Shown here one piece after another: positions 30,201 to 43,300 of a stretch of 64,000 bases of DNA. A model generated the notes under the pieces. It made no database searches. It was not told the origin of the DNA and saw only the letters and a program-made list of their open reading frames with translations. Source of the DNA: Nematostella vectensis. Its lineage: Eukaryota > Cnidaria > Anthozoa > Actiniaria > Edwardsiidae. A program made the position numbers and the translations under genes. The stretch covers positions 2,355,501-2,419,500 of the forward strand of contig NC_064047.1 of assembly GCF_932526225.1 (NCBI RefSeq), read 5' to 3'. How positions within the stretch are numbered: the first letter of the stretch is position 1; every line of letters begins with the position of its first letter.

Positions 30201-33200
30201 TGGTGTTGATGGTGATGGTGATGGTGATGGTGATGGTGATGGTGATGGTGATGGTGATGGTGATGGTGATGGTGATGGTGATGGTGATGGTGATGGTGAT
30301 GGTGGTGATGGTGATGGTGATGGTGATGGTGATGGTGATGGTGATGGTGATGGTGATGGTGATGGTGATGGTGATGGTGATGGTGATGGTGATGGTGATG
30401 GTGATGGTGATGGTGATGGTGATGCACTGTTAGTTTCAGGGAGTTATTTTTACTCCACTCAGAGAGTAAAAACTACTCTTTGCGATAAGGTACTTTTAAA
30501 GGAGTAATTTGAACTCCTTTATTGGAGTAAAAACTACTCCTCTGAGGAGTATTTTTTTTTGTTTACTCCCATAACGGAGTAAGTTTTACTCTGCTGAGAA
30601 TTAGTATCGAATGTTTCTTAGAAAAAGAGTGATTTTTACTCTTGTTGGTCAAATAATGGAGTAAAAAGTACTCTTTTCTGGGGGGTAATTTTAGCAGAGT
30701 AAAAGCTACTCCAGCTATCTGAAGCGAAAAGAGTTATTTTTACTCCAGATGGTCAAGAAATGGAGTAAAAAAGTACTCCTTTGAGGGGGTAGGTTTTGAA
30801 GAGTAAAAACTACTCCAGCCTTCTTGTGTTGAAAGAGTAGTTTTTACTCCAGCTGTATCTTTTTAAAGCAGTAACAAACCACACCAAATATATAAAATAA
30901 AGCGAGTTGTTCTTTTACTCTGAATTAGCTGGATTTAAGAAGGAAAACTATAGTCTTTATTATATAAGACAACAGATAAAAATAATATTTTATCGTATTT
31001 ATTGTTGAGACAAAAAACTCTACCCTGTGCCTAGGAGTTTCCTAAGATTTTCTAAGTTCGATCAAAACAACAAAATATGATTAAACTTCCTAAAAATTCC
31101 TAGGATTTCCTAGTATAAGCAGTAGACCAGAAAATCGGACTAATTTGGATAAGAAAATCTTAGGAAGAAGATTTGAAGGATTCTACAATTTAGGAACTCT
31201 TAGGAAATTCTTAGGAAATCCTAAAAGAACATTTTCAATACAAGAACAGGCCTCACCATACTTGCATATATTGTCAGCGATACTACAACAATAGGAAATG
31301 TAATCAAAAACAGGCATTGGACTCGAACATGAGTTTTATGTGGTGTACTTTCAGAATTCGCTTAGAATAATTAGTACTGCATTGAAAAGAAAGATAGGTA
31401 GGGTGATAATTGTATAAAATTCTTAGATCCGATTTGAACATTATAAAATCATATATATTGTTTCTAATAGAAATGCTACTTGAGATTATAAAAAAAAGAA
31501 GTCCCGCTTTGCAGATAGAAGACTGCTCACCAGGGCCCGTAAAAACCAAATTGTACCGGGCGTCCTCGCTTTAGTGGCCGAGAGGGGCTTGGGCCCAAGG
31601 CGCAAAATCATAACGGTCGAACGAAGGCCATTATCTTAACCTCCCAACAGATAGCCGATTATTCCCCTCTTTTCTACGCGTAATTCACATTTTTTAAGGA
31701 TTTGATGGCAGAAAATGGATTGAAGTAAAAGGTTAGTGTGTAATGGGTTTTATAATGTGATAGGTTCAATAGTGAATGTGATTTGTGCGACCAACTTCAG
31801 CATCAAATCATCGTTCGTGAGCGGATTTCTCGAACTAGACTGATATGTTTTGTGATTCTTTGTTATCTTCCAAAGCAATACTACCTTCTTATGTGTTTCT
31901 CTTATTATCTTCGCAGGACATTATGATAGAGATAGTATAATGTGCTCGAGTTTCAAAGCCAGAAAAGAAAGAAATTGGAGGTATATGGAATGTATCAATG
32001 CGTAAATCGCAAGAAACGAATGAAAACTTCGTAAACTTAAGTTATTCACTAATCACTGTACTTACATCTAAAGCGCCTATGCTTTATGAACTGTTACTTG
32101 AAGTACAAAATTGAATAACTTAGCTTAGTAAAAACCTAGTAATCAGTCTTGCACCTAAAATTTGTCCAGATATTTATTTTGAATATCTAATGTTACTGTA
32201 GTTGGTTTTTGTCCGTATATTCTGATCACATTAAACCCTGCATATGAAGAACCTAGTTATCTTTTCAAGCTAGCCTACCAGGTTCAAATTTAAATGGTGC
32301 ATATAGAGGTATTAGGCTTCTAGCTTCTTATCTGGATATACAAAGATGGAGGAGGAGGCAGTTCTTTTGGAAAACCGTAATGACGCCAAAAAGGGTAATG
32401 TTCAAAAGCTGTTAAAGTTGTTATAGAAAAATAATATTGTGTATGTTTGTTTCAGCTTTGTTATGTTGGAACACTTGTTAGTAATTTTGTCCTGGATACC
32501 TTATGTCAAATGACTATTATTTTTCAACTTATATTTTTGTTATTTTTTTGAATTGTTTAATTAAATGATTTGTCAAATTCATAATAACGTCTTTTCCTTG
32601 GTGTTTCTAAATTACTCTAATATCTCCAGTATTAACCCCTGAAGTAGGTGGAGTTTAAACGGCCATTTTGTAAAAACAGGGGGGAGGGGGTTGAAATCAT
32701 CCCTTTGGTTACCCGATTAGTAGGGAGTAAAAATTGACTCCCATTTTGAGGGTAAATTGTACTCTTTGGAATGGAGTAACAACAAGCAACCTAGTAAATT
32801 ACTCCACTTAGCTACCCCCTAAAGTGGGTAAAATTTACTCCCCTGAGAGAGTAGGAAAAAAAGGAGTAAAAAATAACTCCATTTTGAGGGTAAATTGTAC
32901 TCCTTTAATGGAGTAATAGCAAGCAACCTAGTAAATCACTCCCTTTAGTTACTCCCCTACAGGGGTAAAATCTACTCCCTTGAGAGAGTAGAAAAAAGGG
33001 AGTAAAAAATTACTCCAAAAAGGGAGTCATTTTGTACCTCGGTTTTTTACTCCTTTTTTGGAGTTAAAACTACTCTCTGAAACTAACAGTGTGGTGATGG
33101 TGATGGTGGTGGTGGTGGTGGTGATGGTGATGGTGATGGTGATGGTGATGGTGATGGTGATGGTGATGTGATGGTGATGGTGATGGTGATGGTGAACATG

Positions 33201-36200
33201 ATGGTGATGGTGATGGTGATGGTGATGGTGGTAATGGTGATGGTGGTAATGGTGATGGTGGTAATGGTGATGGTGGTGGTGATGGTGGTGGTGATGGTGA
33301 TGGTGATGGTGATGGTGATGGTGATGGTGAACGTGATGGTGATGGTGATGGTGATGGTGATGAAATCGATGCTGTTTGAATGATAATAGTGATGGTGATT
33401 ATGGCTATGACTATCATATAGAATGATGCTAATGATGATATTGTGAATAATGGATATGATAGCTATGGTAATAATAATGGGTGGGTGGTTGAGTTTGATC
33501 TTGATGATGCTTATAGCGTTACAGTAAAAACAATTTATATTTATTATGATACGATGATCGATCGAATGGCAATGATTAATTCGCTAGCAGCTGTGATTTT
33601 GAAGTTCATCATCGTGTCTAGACGTCATTATTGTCTGTAATGTTTAGGTGTATGTGATTAATCTTGCGATTTTTTTCTATGCGTTGGTGATTTTTTGGTT
33701 ACCTTAGGTGACTACACAGACTTCATCAGCCCTCGATCTTATATGGAATTCACCGAGATGTCCCTTAAGCTCGCGGATAAGTACATTCGCCCAGTTGGGG
33801 GTATGTCCACCATCATCACCGTCCTGAAGCAAAGAATAGAGGCGCTTGGTGGGAAGATATACACGAGCACGGCTGTGAAGACGATCGAAAGGGAAGGTGA
33901 CATATACGTGCTGATGACACCAAGCTTGCGTGTGCAGGTTAGGGACAGGGACTGTCAATCAAACCTTGGTTATTTGTTTTCATTTAATATTGAGTTAAAC
34001 CTCAAAATAACCATCTACAAGAAAGTTTGATACTTTGTTCACAAAATTTAGTCGGAAATATCGCATTGGCTTCCCCAAATCAACCGATGAAAATGGACGC
34101 TATTTTACTCTTTGCACTTTGCTAGGATGACAAAATGGTGACTGCCAAAGGCTGTTTGATAATACTCTTTTTGACAGACACCGAAGCTCGTGATTGCTGT
34201 CCCGCCAGTCCAGTTTGAGGAGATCAATGGTTCTGTGGCCAAGAGGATTCACGACTCACCCCAGTTTAGATCTATTCAGCCAATCCCCGCCTTCAAGGGC
34301 GCGGCCGTGTATGATAAAGCTTGGTGGGAGAGTGTTAACGTGGCGGGCAAACCCATCACACCGGGACAGAAGTTTATATCTAGCAGTAACTGCCTTGGAA
34401 CTACTCTGGCGCACAGGTGATATTTATTAGGCAAACCTGTGTAGAGTGGGCGCAGAGTGAGCAAACCTGTGTATAGTGGGCACAGAGTGAGCAAACCTGT
34501 GTATAGTGGGCACAGAGTGAGCAAACCTGTGTAGAGCGGGCGCAGAGTGAGCAAACCTGCGTAGGGCGCAGAGTGGGCAAACCTGTGTAGGGCGCAGAGT
34601 GAGCAAACCTGTGTAGGGCGCAGAGTGAGCAAACCTGCGTAGGGCGCAGAGTGGGCAAACCTGTGTATAGTAAGCACAGAGTGGGCAAACCTGTGTATAG
34701 TAAGCACAGAGTGAGCAAACCTGTGTATAGTGGGCACAGAGTGAGCAAACCTGTGTAGAGCGGGCGCAGAGTGAGCAAACCTGTGTAGAGCGGGCGCAGA
34801 GTGGGCAAACCTGTGTAGAGCGGGAACAGAGTGAGCAAACCTGAATAAAGCGGGCATAGAGTGGGCAAACCTGTGTAGAGCGGGAACAGAGTGAGCAAAC
34901 CTGAGTAAAGCGGGCATAGAGTGGGCAAACCTGTGTATAGTAAGCACAGAGTGGGCAAACCTGTGTATAGTAAGCACAGAGTGGGCAAACCTGTGTATAG
35001 TAAGCACAGAGTGGGCAAACCTGCGTAGGGCGCAGAGTGAGCAAACCTGTGTAGAGCGGGCACAGAGTTGGGAAACCTGTGTAGAGCGGGCACAGAGTGG
35101 GCAAACCTGTGTATAGAGGGCGCAGAGTGAGCAAACCTGTGTAGAGTGGGCACAGAGTGGGCAAACCTGTGTAGAGAGGACACAGAGTGGACAAACCTGT
35201 GTAGAGTGGGCACAGAGTGAGCAAACCTGTGTAGAGCGGGTGCAGAGTGGGCAAACCTGTGTAGAGTTAGCACAGAGTGAGCAAACCTGTGTATAGTGGG
35301 CACAGAGTGGGCAAACCTGTGTAGAGAGGGCACAGAGTGGACAAACCTGTGTAGAGTGGGCACAGAGTGAGCGAACCTGTGTAGAGTGGGCACAGAGTGA
35401 GCAAACCTGTGTAGAGCGGGTGTAGAGTGGGCAAACCTGTGTACAGTGGGCACAGAGTGGGCAAACCTGAGTAAAGCGGGCACAGAGTGAGCAAACCTGT
35501 GTAGAGTGGTTGCAGAGTGGGCAAACCTGTGTAGAGCGGGCACAGAAAGGGCGAACCTGTGTAGTGCGGGCACTGATTGACCGCACCTATTTAGAGCAAG
35601 CGAAGAGTGGGCGCATCTGTGTATGTTAATGATGAAGATAATATGACACCTTCATCAATTCCCAGGGATAAAGGTCCCTCCGGTGCTGGAGTCCTGCACA
35701 CGCTGTACAGTGATGGCGAGTGCGCCAGGCAGTGGGCGGACATAGCAAAGCTCCAAAAACACTTCCTGGACACCGAGGTTCACCGTGCACTTGAGGCCAA
35801 GTTCAACACGACTATTCCCAAGCCCAGGGACAGCGCTTACCACTACTGGGACTCCGCTTGGTAATTCAACAGGCCCGGCATTACTGTCTTCTCCTGAGAA
35901 TGGGGGTTGGGGAGGAGTGGGTTCGAGCAAGAATAGGGAACTTAAAGCCACATTGTCACCAGTTTACTTCCTGATGTCCGACGAAAACCTCAACCGTTAA
36001 AAGACAAAAGAATCTATTATCATCCGAGATATATAACAGGCCATCCGTTCTAAATTATCGATCACAACCTGAAAGAAACCTCCAATAGACACACTGCTTT
36101 CAATTGTGAAATATTTTTCGCGTTTTCCGTTAAAAATCATCGGAGATTGTTACGTAATAGACCGGAAGTAAACTGATGACAATGCGGCTTTAAGCAAACG

Positions 36201-36906
36201 CGTTTCTAAACAACAGTAACAGTAACCGGAAGTTTAACGTGTTCCTTTTTTGTAAAGATTTTTTTCCAACACAATGAAAGATGACGTTAACTTGGTTGAG
36301 CCTCATAGTCGCCTTGCCAGTTTTCTGGAGGCCTTGAACTAAGGCTTTTTTTTTTATTAGAATAAGCCCATGTGCTTTGTAGGGTAGATTTAACAACCTT
36401 TACTCATCAGCAGTAGGAAAAAAACTGTAGACAGTTGGGATTTTCTTTTCGCCTAAATATTAAATCCCTTCAATATTGATTGATTTTCTATTGCTACATT
36501 ATTTCAAAAGGTGCGTAGCTAGAGGTGGAATTAGGAATCTAAATCGTCTTAAATCGTTCCTTTCATGGCCCATTTTTTTAATGCAAGTGCATGGACATGA
36601 AAAAAAGTCAACTAAGTTTTTATTTTCTTTAGGCATTTTCAGAAGCCTGGAACCACATTCTCCATGGAGGACATAAGCAACTGGGCCAAGCGGCCTTTCC
36701 CAGGCGAAAACCTCTTCATCATCGGGGAGGCCTTCCACCCGTTCAGGGGCTGGTGCGAGGGATCCATTGTTTCGTCCCAAAATGCATTGCAGGATGGCTG
36801 GGGACTGACTTATCTGGATCCTTCAGCACGTTTCTTTGGGCATGCGCGCACGGAAAAAGAGGATGTCAGCGAAATGGCAAAGACGAGAAAATTCATTCGA
36901 GCTTGA
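27239..36906 (+). CDS. Secreted L-amino-acid-oxidase-like flavoenzyme with chitin-binding domain, ten exons
   Basis: Exons: 27239-27275, 27592-27621, 28446-28628, 29021-29194, 29366-29408, 29874-30166, 33708-33937, 34178-34416, 35666-35860, 36633-36906; all GT-AG, phases consistent, total 565 aa. Residues 1-17 form a signal peptide (MKALTLLVLLVTG). Exon 3 is a type-2 chitin-binding (CBM14/peritrophin-A) domain with six cysteines. Exon 4 carries the FAD dinucleotide fold (GIVGGGFSGLYHAY, then RLGGRIW), and the last exon the C-terminal FAD motif (NLFIIGEAFHPFRGWCEGS). The flavin amine oxidase family oxidises L-amino acids (or amines) to keto acids with release of ammonia and H2O2. Secretion plus chitin binding suggests an enzyme tethered to chitin or mucus. 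Substrate cannot be read from sequence. Introns 6 and 8 are full of repeats. Confidence 0.9.
30190..30424. repeat. GATGGT microsatellite, left half
   Basis: About 38 tandem GATGGT hexamers with one GGT slip at about 30301. It stops exactly where the 30425-33091 transposon begins; the same array resumes at 33092. The histidine-rich (minus) and Met-Val (plus) frames here are artefacts of the repeat. Confidence 0.95.
30425..33091. mobile_element. 2.67-kb TIR DNA element inserted in a microsatellite (non-autonomous)
   Basis: Left end CACTGTTAGTTTCAGGGAGT and right end, reverse complemented, CACTGTTAGTTTCAGAGAGT form terminal inverted repeats that continue with further similarity. Both subterminal zones (about 30450-30860 and 32725-33070) are packed with palindromic GGAGTAAAA/TTTTACTCC boxes. 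There is no transposase. Flanks are GATG on the left and TGGT on the right, compatible with a 2-3 bp duplication, but the microsatellite hides it. CACTG ends are compatible with the CACTA group; class is uncertain. It lies in intron 6 of the oxidase gene. Confidence 0.75.
33092..33365. repeat. GATGGT microsatellite, right half
   Basis: Continues the array interrupted at 30425 but is less regular (GGTGGTAAT variants at 33227-33265, GTGAAC variants at 33190 and 33329). Unequal decay of the halves is consistent with their separation by the transposon. Confidence 0.9.
34425..35600. repeat. 30-bp minisatellite in oxidase intron 8, about 39 copies
   Basis: Unit GAGCAAACCTGTGTAGAGCG followed by GGCACAGAGT. 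Some copies are shortened to about 22 bp (GAGCAAACCTGCGTAGGGCGC type, 34550-34660). Decay is greatest at the right end. Minus-strand frames of up to 436 codons cross it because the unit is a multiple of three without stops; they are not genes. The array begins within a few bases of the exon 8 donor at 34417. Confidence 0.95.
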
Positions 36907-36999
36907 GCCACTGACTTGAAGGAGACAGTGCTCATGGAATTAAGCATGCTAGTGTTAGGAAGTACTAGATGCTTGCTTTTATTGTAGAGATTGGAACTG

Positions 37000-37005
37000 A
37001 ATAAA
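37000..37005 (+). terminator. Polyadenylation signal of the oxidase gene
   Basis: AATAAA about 94 bp after the stop codon at 36906, the first such hexamer downstream. Confidence 0.5.
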
Positions 37006-37311
37006 AAAATGAACAGACTCGATTATGCCAATAATTGGAATTTATAACAAAACAAGACTACTGGAACATTCTACGCCAAAGCACATTTATATTAAAAATC
37101 TTTGAAAACCATCGATTTCCTAGCTCCGGTCTAATAAATACCAAATATGGAAGCCCACTTAAATAATTTTCAATACTATCTTAATCATGAAATACCATGT
37201 AAACCTATAGGTAATCTTTTCTTTTTCTTCCTATTTCGTAGATGCCATTCTGTCCCTTTGCCTCACTACTTGCTAAGTAAATTAAATCAAACTAAACCTT
37301 TAAAATGCTCT

Positions 37312-37317
37312 TTTATT
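37312..37317 (-). terminator. Polyadenylation signal of the fibrinogen-like gene
   Basis: TTTATT on the plus strand (AATAAA on the minus strand) about 50 bp beyond the stop codon at 37367. The two convergent genes share only about 460 bp. Confidence 0.5.
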
Positions 37318-37366
37318 ATCTATACTCTAGGGCGTTACACGGTTCATGGACCAAAGAAACAACATA

Positions 37367-40300
37367 TCATTTCACAAGCACATACGACATCTTATGCATG
37401 AAATAGGCAGGAACATGTGCACCACTATCACTAGCATCGCTACACCAGTAATCACACATATTACCGGCAGAATAATGCTGCCAGTAATTATCACAATCGA
37501 TACCAATACCAATCACCGAATCGCAGCTGTAACAATCGTCACTCTCATCGCCGACGATGCCGATCCTTGCGCGCGCGGCGAAATCGTTGCCGCACTTGGC
37601 GTTGAAACCCGATCTGCGACATTTACGTTGTAGCGTCGCTTCCTGGGTGCCCACGAGCTCTCGCCACTTGCTGTAGGGTGTTTTTGTCTCGTAATGGCCG
37701 CCATTGAAGAGCGACATTAGGGTGGTGGTGCTGTTCAGGGGGAGGCTCATCCATTTGATCTCGTTATTAGAAGACTGGGAAAGGCAAAGAAAGGCAAGAA
37801 ATGCATACATGTGGCTAAAATTTTTGCTTTGTTGATTGCAAAAAATGAATGCACAAAGCAAAAATAAATTCTCATTCCCAGTCCCAATGGCAAAAATGAA
37901 TGAATAAAATGGCGTCCGTTATCTGAAATTATGTCTGACAAGTTCAGTTTTCAATTTTACAGAACATTGCTGCACAAGCACTGCTAAAAGCATAATGCTT
38001 TTTTTCGAGCAAAATCTAACAGAGCCTAAAGTGGAACGGCCCCACTAGACACTCCCACCCCTCCCCACCCCACCCCTCCCCGCCCCACCCCACCCCTCTC
38101 TCCCCGCCCCTCGCCGATATTAGCTTACATCTTGCATTCCTATGCAGATCTCTTTGGTGGTTGTCGCCCAGAAGGTCGGCAACTTTGTTTCCTCGGATCC
38201 CAGCGAGACACCGCCATTCAAGTTATATCCATTTTCGTCCGTCCAATAAGCAGAGTTGTAGTTAAAAGTTCGCTAAAAAATAATTCAAGGTTAAAGAATG
38301 TCGATCAACTTACCCTTTTTTATTTTTTAAAATAACGGTCTATTTACATTAAAAAAAACTTCATTGAAGTGTTTTACGCTATTGACGATACTAGATTGCA
38401 AATATCTCGGTTACTCGCTTGAATAAGCCGATATGTTGAAATGGATGCTTTGTGCGCCTCGGCATTGAGCGTGAGCATAAAATGAAGCGGCGTGATTAGC
38501 CTTCTTTAAAGAAACGTTAGGCAGCAATCTGTTTCACCCTCGACGAAAATATTTACAATGTGAATATGGTAATTCAAGATAGAAATCCGAGATAAGATTA
38601 GCCTGCTTGCAGGCGGTACTCGGTGATATTATCGCTGAAAACCCTCTTCGTCCGATGATCGGGCAAAAACCTCTAAGAATAATCTACATTCGAATTCGAA
38701 TATTCGAATAATCTATATTCGAATTGTTATGATCTGGAAAAGTATTTACAATAATTGGTAATGTATCTGTATTTACAATTGACAGTTCTAATTGACAGTT
38801 GACAGAGAATATTAAAATGTATAGCAATTAAGAGGAACAACCCAAGAACACTGGAACCAAGTACTTGTATGTTTCAAGAAACCCTCCCCCTCCCCTCACG
38901 GGTTCCACCCGTGTCTCTAGAGCTTGCCTTAATATAAAATATTCCCGTAAATTCTTCCAGTAAGTGAGAGGGGGTATGGTTTGTTTTGACGTTTTCTCAC
39001 AAATAAAACATTGCACGAAAAAACTCTATGACTGACTGACTGATTTTCCATTTACCTTTCCTCCATCAACCTTCATGGCTAATGTCCAGGGCCCCGCTCC
39101 ACACCCCACCAGCTCATCCATGTGACAATACGCATCGAATGAGCGACCACCCACCGTCAGAGTGTACGCCATGTTACCATTATTACCACTAAAGGGAAAG
39201 ACAAATAGCCCGTTACAGATGATGGGGCTCCTGTGTTATTTGTGCGAAAGCGAGGCGCTCAAACCAAGGAGAGTTTGTTGTTAGTCGTCAAGTTGTTTTT
39301 TATAAAGCTTGAAAATGAACACCTTGGGTAAAAGAGAATGACTTTTCAACAAAGTTGCAAAATCCTGGTTATAGAAGCAGTGGTAAATCCGAGTGAGGGG
39401 CTGTTGCGGTTTTGGACACCATGCGATAATTATTCGACTCAACTTTACACAATATCAGTGTCCCTATCTCCATCCCCCAGTGAAGGCAAATGAATCCCCT
39501 ACCTCCACCCCCTAGTAAAGGCAAATGAGTCCCCTACTTCCACCCACTAGTTAAGGCAAATGAGTCCCCTACTTCCACCCCCTAGGGAAGGCAAATGGAT
39601 CCCCTGCTTCCACCCCCTAGTGAAGGCAAATGGATCCCCTACTTTCACCCCCTAGTAAAGGCAAATGAGTCCCCTACTTCCACCCCCTAGTGAAGGCAAA
39701 TGGATCCCCTACTTTCACCCCCTAGTGAAAGCAAATGAGTCCCCTACTTCCACTCCCTAGTGAAGGCAAATGAGTCCCCTACTTCCACCCCCTAGTGAAG
39801 GCAAATGCGCCCCCCCTACCTCCACCTTCTGGTAAAGGCAAATGAATCCCCTACTTCTACCCCCTAGTGAAGGCAAATGAGTTCCCTACCTCTACCCCTA
39901 GTGAAGGCAAATCACATACCCGCCATCATTCTTTAGCTCCCTGCACGATGTGTACGTCGCTTCAAGAAAAAAATATACACTTTTAGCCTACACCTATTTC
40001 AATAAAGGTCGTCAGTACGAACGGTGAATGGCATTTGCCGAGTGGAAGTTTTACCACCGAAAGGTGCTTATTGGTACAAATTATTTGTAAAAATGAAGGT
40101 GGTAAATAAACTCAAGCGATGTCAGAACCATATAAGAATTATATCAAATGTATAGAGAATATATTCGTTACGGGAACTTTATAAGAACTAGTCTCCTTCG
40201 CAGCCCCCAGTGGTCGGAGTCACAAAGCGCTCCCCGCCCGTAGGGGCTGCTCAGAGTCCATTGTTATCTTACCTATTGACCTTTCTATTTCTGCGACTCG

Positions 40301-43300
40301 TTTTGTCAGGCCACAAATCTTAGTTTCGAGGAAATCTGGGTCAATGGCGTCATCTGTTGACAAAACATTCGGTTACTGCCGTTCGTATAACGGCCAGTCA
40401 CAAGGCCAACCCCAGTTCAAACTTCAATTTGGATTCTTAGAATTGCTTGGGTACATATAAAATTGTGGCGAAGAAAAGTTAAATCAATCTTCTGAAAACT
40501 CGTCAGCATCTATATCTTGATCCACGATTTATCTTTGGCCAATCAGGGGCGAATCTAGGGGTGGCTCGATCCCCCCCCCCCCCCCATTATTATTTGCAGA
40601 TATAGATGGTTTACTGTCGAATCCGTTGTATCGCGACGCCGCATTTTAAAACATCGATTTGTTTGTGTCTTTTGGGATTATCTGTTTCGTCAGTCAAATT
40701 ATTCTAAGCCAATCAGATTCTTGCTATCTCTCTCCTAGTGCAGTTGCGTGGCTTTCTTTCGCGACACTGTCTGGTTTTCATCCAGAGGAAACCAGGGAAG
40801 TGCTCAAAGTGAGACTCTGATGCGTTAGCCTCAGTGCGTTAGATATATCCTATTTGTGTTGTTTCTCATCGGCAAGAGACCTCATTTGAAGGGTTGTTCT
40901 TACGAACTTCACCGAATCGTACTGTAATGAACGCAGAAGGGTAAGCCACTGCTAGCAGGCTATAACATTGATCACCAATTATTTAGTTGTACGCTTCTTC
41001 GAGTCATACAACTGCACAGAATTCCCCTGGATTTATCTCGCTTTCACACTCGGAATGAAGACACTCCAAGAAGAAATTTTAGCCTTTTAGCTGGGATATT
41101 GAAACTAAAAAGGATCTCATACAGAATGGCAGCGAGTCTCATAAAAAAATGAAGCTAAATCGTTTACAGAATGGTCGCGAGTCACTGTTTATTGTATGCC
41201 ATTAAATACACTACATGAAATTTCAATGTTTATATTTGATCCTGGAATAAATAGATTTGCTATGATCTGTAAATCTCAGGGATGGCGGTCATTATAAATT
41301 GCTACTCGTTGTAAAAAAAAAGGTATGGATTATTATAAATGTATTCTAGAGGGGGCACTTGTTTGAGGGGCTATGTAATAATGTGCTTATTCAATGAGGG
41401 GTGTATGTATACCTCGGAGTAAAAACCATCCCAAAGGAAGTTTTGTAACACACATCGTGTGCACAATACACATGTTCTAACACAATGGTAGAGCCATTGA
41501 GGGTTATTTCATTGTGTTTGCAGACAAATGGGAAAAAGGCAAAGAGTGTAAACTAGGGTGAGGAAAAGGCATGGTAAGGGCAAAGTGGTGGTGACTAAGG
41601 TATGTCACATGGGGTGTGCTGACACAGGTTGTGAAGACAAAGTAAACACCATGTACCATGTTTGATTACTAGGCCTTGGAGATAATAGGAGAATGGGAGT
41701 ATAGTCATACCTTGGGTACCAGAGGCTCCAAGCTTCACTAGAGCAGACATCATATTGAAAATATCTATTCATATTCGATTTCGGTGATACTTCAGGCCCA
41801 TTTTTTTCTTATCAATCTCTATTATATGTGCAAAGAGTTTTTTTTATAAAAAAGGAATTAGATTAATTTGATTTGATAGGCAAGTCTGAGTGTGAAGCTC
41901 CCTTTAAAACTATAGTAGTAACAATTGATATGTTTGGGGTATAGAATTAGTTTTGGGTATTTGTTTAGGAGGTAAGTTTCTATGCTTGGTATATTTTATG
42001 CTTAAAACTCAGGTTTGGGTATTTTGGGGGATGAGAAGGGGGGGGGGGGGGGCTAATTTGACAAAAAGTCCTTATCGCAAATGCTTATTCAAACATATTA
42101 TGCCCTTCGTTTTACCCCTCTTGTACCAGGTTTGATTACTAGGCCTTGGAGATTCTTGGAGTATGGGGGTGCAGTCAGTTTGGTGATACTTCAGGCCCAT
42201 TTGTTTTCTCAGTGCTTATTGCACAGAGTTTGTTTGTTGTCTGTTTTATAAAAAATGGAAAAAAATTGATTTGATTTAATAAGCAAATCTGAATGTTGAA
42301 GCTCCCTTATAGCAAGATTTTGTATGCTTGGGCTATAGAATTTAGGTTTGGGTAATTTTTTTGGAGGTAAGTTTCTATGCTTGGTATATTTTATGTATAT
42401 AACTCAGGTTTGGGTATGTATTTTGGGGGTTGAGTGGGGCGGGTGGGGGGGGGGGGGGGCTAGTAATTTCTCAAAAAGTTCTTATTGCAAATGCTTATTT
42501 TAACATATTATGCCTCTCTACCATTAGATGCTAGAATGCTAATTTTAACATATTATGCCTCTCTACCATTAGATTCTAGAAGGGGCGCTAGTTTGAGTGG
42601 CTATGTAATGGCTTACTCAATGAGGGCTATTTTATGCTGTGTGCAGACAAATGGGAAAGGCATAGGGTGTAAAATTAAAGGTTGAGAAATGCGTGGTAAA
42701 GGGGAGAGTGGTTGTGATGACTGAGGGCATGTCACATGAGATGTGCTGACACAGGGTGTGAAGACTAGGAAGTAAAATTGTACCGGATTTGATGACTAGG
42801 GCCTTGGAGATGAGGAGCATAGAGTTCTTTTTATAAAAGGTAATAAATAAATTAAATTTGAATAGCAAATTTCCCTTCTAATACTTCATCTATATATTTT
42901 TTACGGGGTTGGCAAGTTTCGAGCTATTGTTTGTTTTAGGAGTAGAACTCTGGTTTGGGTTACTTTTTATGGGGGGTGGTGGAGCTGGGGGCTATCTATT
43001 CTTGGTGGAGTTTTGGGTATAGAATTCAGATGCGGGCACATTCTTAGGGTGGCACGGTTCCATTCTTTTTGGGGCATAAAATGTTCGTATCTATCGGAAC
43101 CAACAGTCATTTTTACAGCTAGAGTGCCCCCCCCCCCCCATGTTGTTGTGGTGGTCGCAGGGCAAGACATTTCGGCAAAGAATGAGAAGAATGGTATGTA
43201 ATGGTATGGTAATGTACGGCACTGTTCAACTGATGTGAATAACGTACGGTAGTTTGGGTCGCAAAACACGTTGTCTGTGGCAGCCAGGTCGCCGATGAAC

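Noticed and set aside
30119..30427. Minus-strand frame of about 70 consecutive histidines and a plus-strand Met-Val frame
   Set aside because: Pure translation of the GATGGT microsatellite inside an intron; no start context, splice signal or non-repeat coding part.
33070..33417. Ser-Pro/His-rich minus-strand frame
   Set aside because: Microsatellite translation, as for the left half of the array.
34190..34430. Alternative start and second frame over oxidase exon 8
   Set aside because: Exon boundaries at 34178 and 34416 with matching phases explain the coding signal; the other frame is a shadow.
34276..35586. Minus-strand frames of 436, 390 and 275 codons
   Set aside because: They run through a 30-bp intronic minisatellite in all three frames and overlap the antisense of oxidase exon 8; open only because the unit lacks stops.
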